Assembly (NCBI GenBank): GCA_023333565.1
Contig: JAJKFH010003504.1
Coordinates: 4,240,005-4,304,004, forward strand
From: Puffinus mauretanicus
Taxonomy: Eukaryota > Chordata > Aves > Procellariiformes > Procellariidae
Reading direction: 5' to 3'
DNA length: 64,000 nt
Made by a program: the position numbers and the translations under genes. The stretch's first letter is position 1. Every line of letters starts with the position of its first letter. The notes beneath the pieces are model-generated. The model saw only the letters and a program-made list of their open reading frames with translations. It was not told the origin of the DNA and did no database searches. Below, piece by piece: positions 61,421-64,000 of this stretch.

Positions 61421-64000
61421 GCAGAAATGGCAGTTGCATGGATATGGCTGGAATAGGTCTTTACCCTGATGTGGATCCATGTGCCATCGCTGTTCGGAAT
61501 GGAGACCGAAGTCTAGAACTTTCCAGTCTCTTTATAGTTTACTCCACAGACTTGGCAGGCTAGAAACATTTCTAAAAAGGGATCTAGGAAAAGCAGATAC
61601 ATTCTCCCACACCAACTTCAGAACATTTAGTAAGCTGGTGCAACGCACAGAAGCACGAAAATACAGAACACCCTGCAGCCAGACACAGCTGTGATGGGGT
61701 CAGAGGCGGCAGGAGGGGCTGTAATTCGGGTGGCAGCTCCCAGCACAATGATCTGGCACTCACAACCTCCAGCAGATGCAGCTGACCACTGAAGAAGACA
61801 AATGACATGTAAGTGCTAAAGGACTTTTTTATTTTTACATGGATTACATACCATACAGTGTGCTTCTTATCAGACCACACCGTAACATAAAAAAAAGGTC
61901 AGACTGTGACTTGAGCGGAGGCCAGGCTAGCTGCAGTCATGTTAAACACAAATACAACCTAAATACTATTTCACTACATGGAATTTACTCACAAGGTTCT
62001 TGGGTGATTGACTTGCTAAAGGTGGATGAGAACTTGGCTCGCCCAGACACTGCTGCAGACTATCCCATCTATCCCATATTCATTGACATTTATCCCATAC
62101 TCATTGACATCCATCCCATATCCACTGAAAATAGTTGTAAAAGTGGGCGGTGGTATTGCAGAAGGAAGAGTTGAACTCCCAGATCTGAAGAGCAGAAGCA
62201 TGGTTGAGAGGGGGATGGATTAAATACTGGACTGATAGTTTGCATAGACGGGAAGTGTCAGAGTGAGAAGGGTTTACAGAGGGAATTCCTTGCTACAGAG
62301 GGAATCCTCTTGAATTGTGTATAGAAGAGGTATTTTAGTCAAGTTTTAACGGGCAGTTCCAGCACCATGCATAAACAGAGCCTAAATGTTGTGAGTCCTT
62401 CACCGCTGTAGTTACTCAATGCTATCTGTGCCAACGGCCACTGCTACCCGTGGGTAGGGACGGCCAGGCAAATCTGAAACACCGGGGGATCTTTTCCAGG
62501 TTAATTCCACCGCGTTACGTGACTGCGTGCTTTATCAGCCAGAAAACCAGCTGCCTCCTTGGTGGCTGTGCTGCAGCAAGGGACAACTGGTGGAGTGTGA
62601 TGCGATGTGACAGGAGCGGGTTTAGTCAAACAAAGTGTCTCTCCCGTTATCTTTCTGAAAAATGGTTGACAGAGACGCTTGCTGGTGTTGCCTCTCTCCA
62701 AAAAAATTAGGCTCTGAAGCAAAATGTTTTGAAAATATAATATAAACATACCTTTAACTCTTTAGGTATGAATTCCAGCTAATCACAGCTGCTTTCCTTT
62801 GAGCTGCCAGTCTGCTTGTAGGGAAGTCACAGAGAACAGGCCAGCAAAAATGTGAATTATTTATGTTCCTGCTGAAAGCATGAGTCTTGTCACTAGAGCC
62901 TTCCTTGATTGAATGGATCTGCAGAGAGTTTCTGTAGCAACTCAGAACCTTGCCCAGCAAAATGTCGCCCAGTCACAGGTAACACAGAACAGTAATAAAT
63001 ATCTGCCGGGGTAGCTGAAGATGACACAGAAGTGCCAGAGTAAAATATATCTGGGTTTTGAGTCCTCCAGTCTCCCAAGACCCACCAAGATGTCACTTCA
63101 GAAGGTGACTTGGTGGCATGTCAACTCGGGTACCGGTAACAGTCTAGCTGTGACAACACGGGATTTCACAAGAGTACATAAGCCTGTGTGGGAACTTGGT
63201 AAGTCTCTAGCACCAGGAACAGAAGCTGCTGCGGTCAGGCTCTTACCGCTAGCCCAGCTAGTTAGAGTCACTGTCAATAAATGTGTCGTTCCCAAAAGCC
63301 TACTGTCACATCTTTGCGTGTTATATCCACATACCAAATACTGGGTTTGATAATATTGTCCAAAATATTACAGAGATCTGATGTTTATGCCATGGTATTT
63401 AGTGTAGATTGACAAAGGCAGAAATATGTGGATTCAACAGTTTCTTCCCTATCTATCGATAGCATTTGATCCTGGCTCGTTGCTGTTTGCAGTCTGTCTG
63501 CCTTCTTGTAAAGAAGAACTCATCACAATGAAATTGTTACGGAAATTACAAGCTGTCAGGACTATCTTGCAAAGCTTTGAAGGGCAATATATGTTAGTAC
63601 ATTAGTCTAGTCATACTAAACATATTTTTCAGTATGTCAGTATTGGAATTTTTCCTAATTTTCAACCTATCAAATTATTTTTTACTAAATATATTCAGTT
63701 TGTCTTAAGAAGTTCTGAAGCTGTGAAAACCCAAACCATATTAGAAAAGTTACAATATGCAGAATTTTGTAAGTACAGAAATGTTAGTAGACGGTTACTT
63801 CATCATGCATCTTCAGCCTTGTTCACCACCAAACACTGGAAGAGGAAACTGCAATTTTTTGTGCTTTCCTGAGTCTGTAATTCCAGTGTTTCCTACATTT
63901 CGACCTTACGAACAAAACTAGGCGCTCTGCATTCGGAGTAACCTAGGTGCTTAGCTCTAAATGGGAGATAATCCAGTTATAAAAAGCTTATGGTTATTTG
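61421..64000. other. Right-hand end of window, nothing recognised apart from the 21-bp repeat
   Basis: No exon of PCF11, the next gene on this side in mammals, was recognised. Short ORFs only. Confidence 0.5.
62062..62133. repeat. 21-bp tandem repeat, three copies
   Basis: Units start at 62071 (ATCCCATATTCATTGACATT), 62092 (ATCCCATACTCATTGACATC) and 62113 (ATCCCATATCCACTGAAAAT), with a partial unit at 62062. The 21-bp period keeps reading frames open on both strands, giving the repeated peptide patterns seen there; this is not evidence of coding. Confidence 0.88.

Noticed and set aside
1..64000. CRISPR arrays, operons, insertion sequences, prophage or other prokaryotic systems
   Set aside because: The sequence is vertebrate: split RAB30 gene, CR1 LINEs, CpG island and long introns. 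No prokaryotic feature is present.
63000..64000. Possible PCF11 5' exon at the right edge
   Set aside because: Synteny makes PCF11 a likely next gene, but no PCF11-like peptide or second CpG island is present in the window.

Overview
The window is vertebrate genomic DNA, almost certainly from a bird. It has a large, mostly non-coding intron, a single GC-rich CpG island, and sparse interspersed repeats that are nearly all CR1 LINEs ending in ATTCTATG-type 3' repeats. CR1 also occurs in turtles and crocodilians, so the bird call is an inference; the species cannot be told.

The one protein-coding gene I can support is RAB30, a Golgi-associated Rab GTPase, on the minus strand. Its first two coding exons are at 3537-3637 (residues 1-31, with the P-loop) and 1978-2061 (residues 32-59, with switch I). 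Both have consensus splice sites and match the vertebrate RAB30 protein. The remaining coding exons lie to the left of position 1. The likely non-coding exon 1 (about 38277-38890) sits in a CpG island at about 37900-39790, which makes intron 1 about 34.6 kb. The promoter carries a CRE-like site, a GC box, an inverted CCAAT box, a ZNF143-type site, a YY1 site and a G-quadruplex-prone run, as in bidirectional housekeeping promoters.

Inside RAB30 there are five clear CR1 copies: 4227-5965, 10627-11690, 15961-16160 and 26806-27494 on minus, and 32550-32990 on plus. One is internally deleted in its reverse transcriptase; another is open apart from one CpG-decay stop and a frameshift near its 5' edge. 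The rest of intron 1 holds simple repeats and an isolated CpG-rich patch near 20.76-21.1 kb.

To the right of the island (39.8-64 kb) I find no protein-coding gene. In mammals this flank carries a divergent non-coding transcript before PCF11, and the same is plausible here, but no exon can be proved from sequence. This flank has a 155-codon ORF of unknown nature, an AT-rich block, a 92%-similar repeat pair at 55.8 and 57.6 kb, two very old CR1-type reverse-transcriptase fragments at 60.3-61.4 kb and a 21-bp tandem repeat at 62.07 kb.

No new enzymatic or defence system was found. The most interesting signals concern RAB30 control: a GC-rich minisatellite in exon 1, a predicted uORF that splices across and overlaps the RAB30 start codon, and an (AG)9 microsatellite acting as the polypyrimidine tract of the first coding exon.
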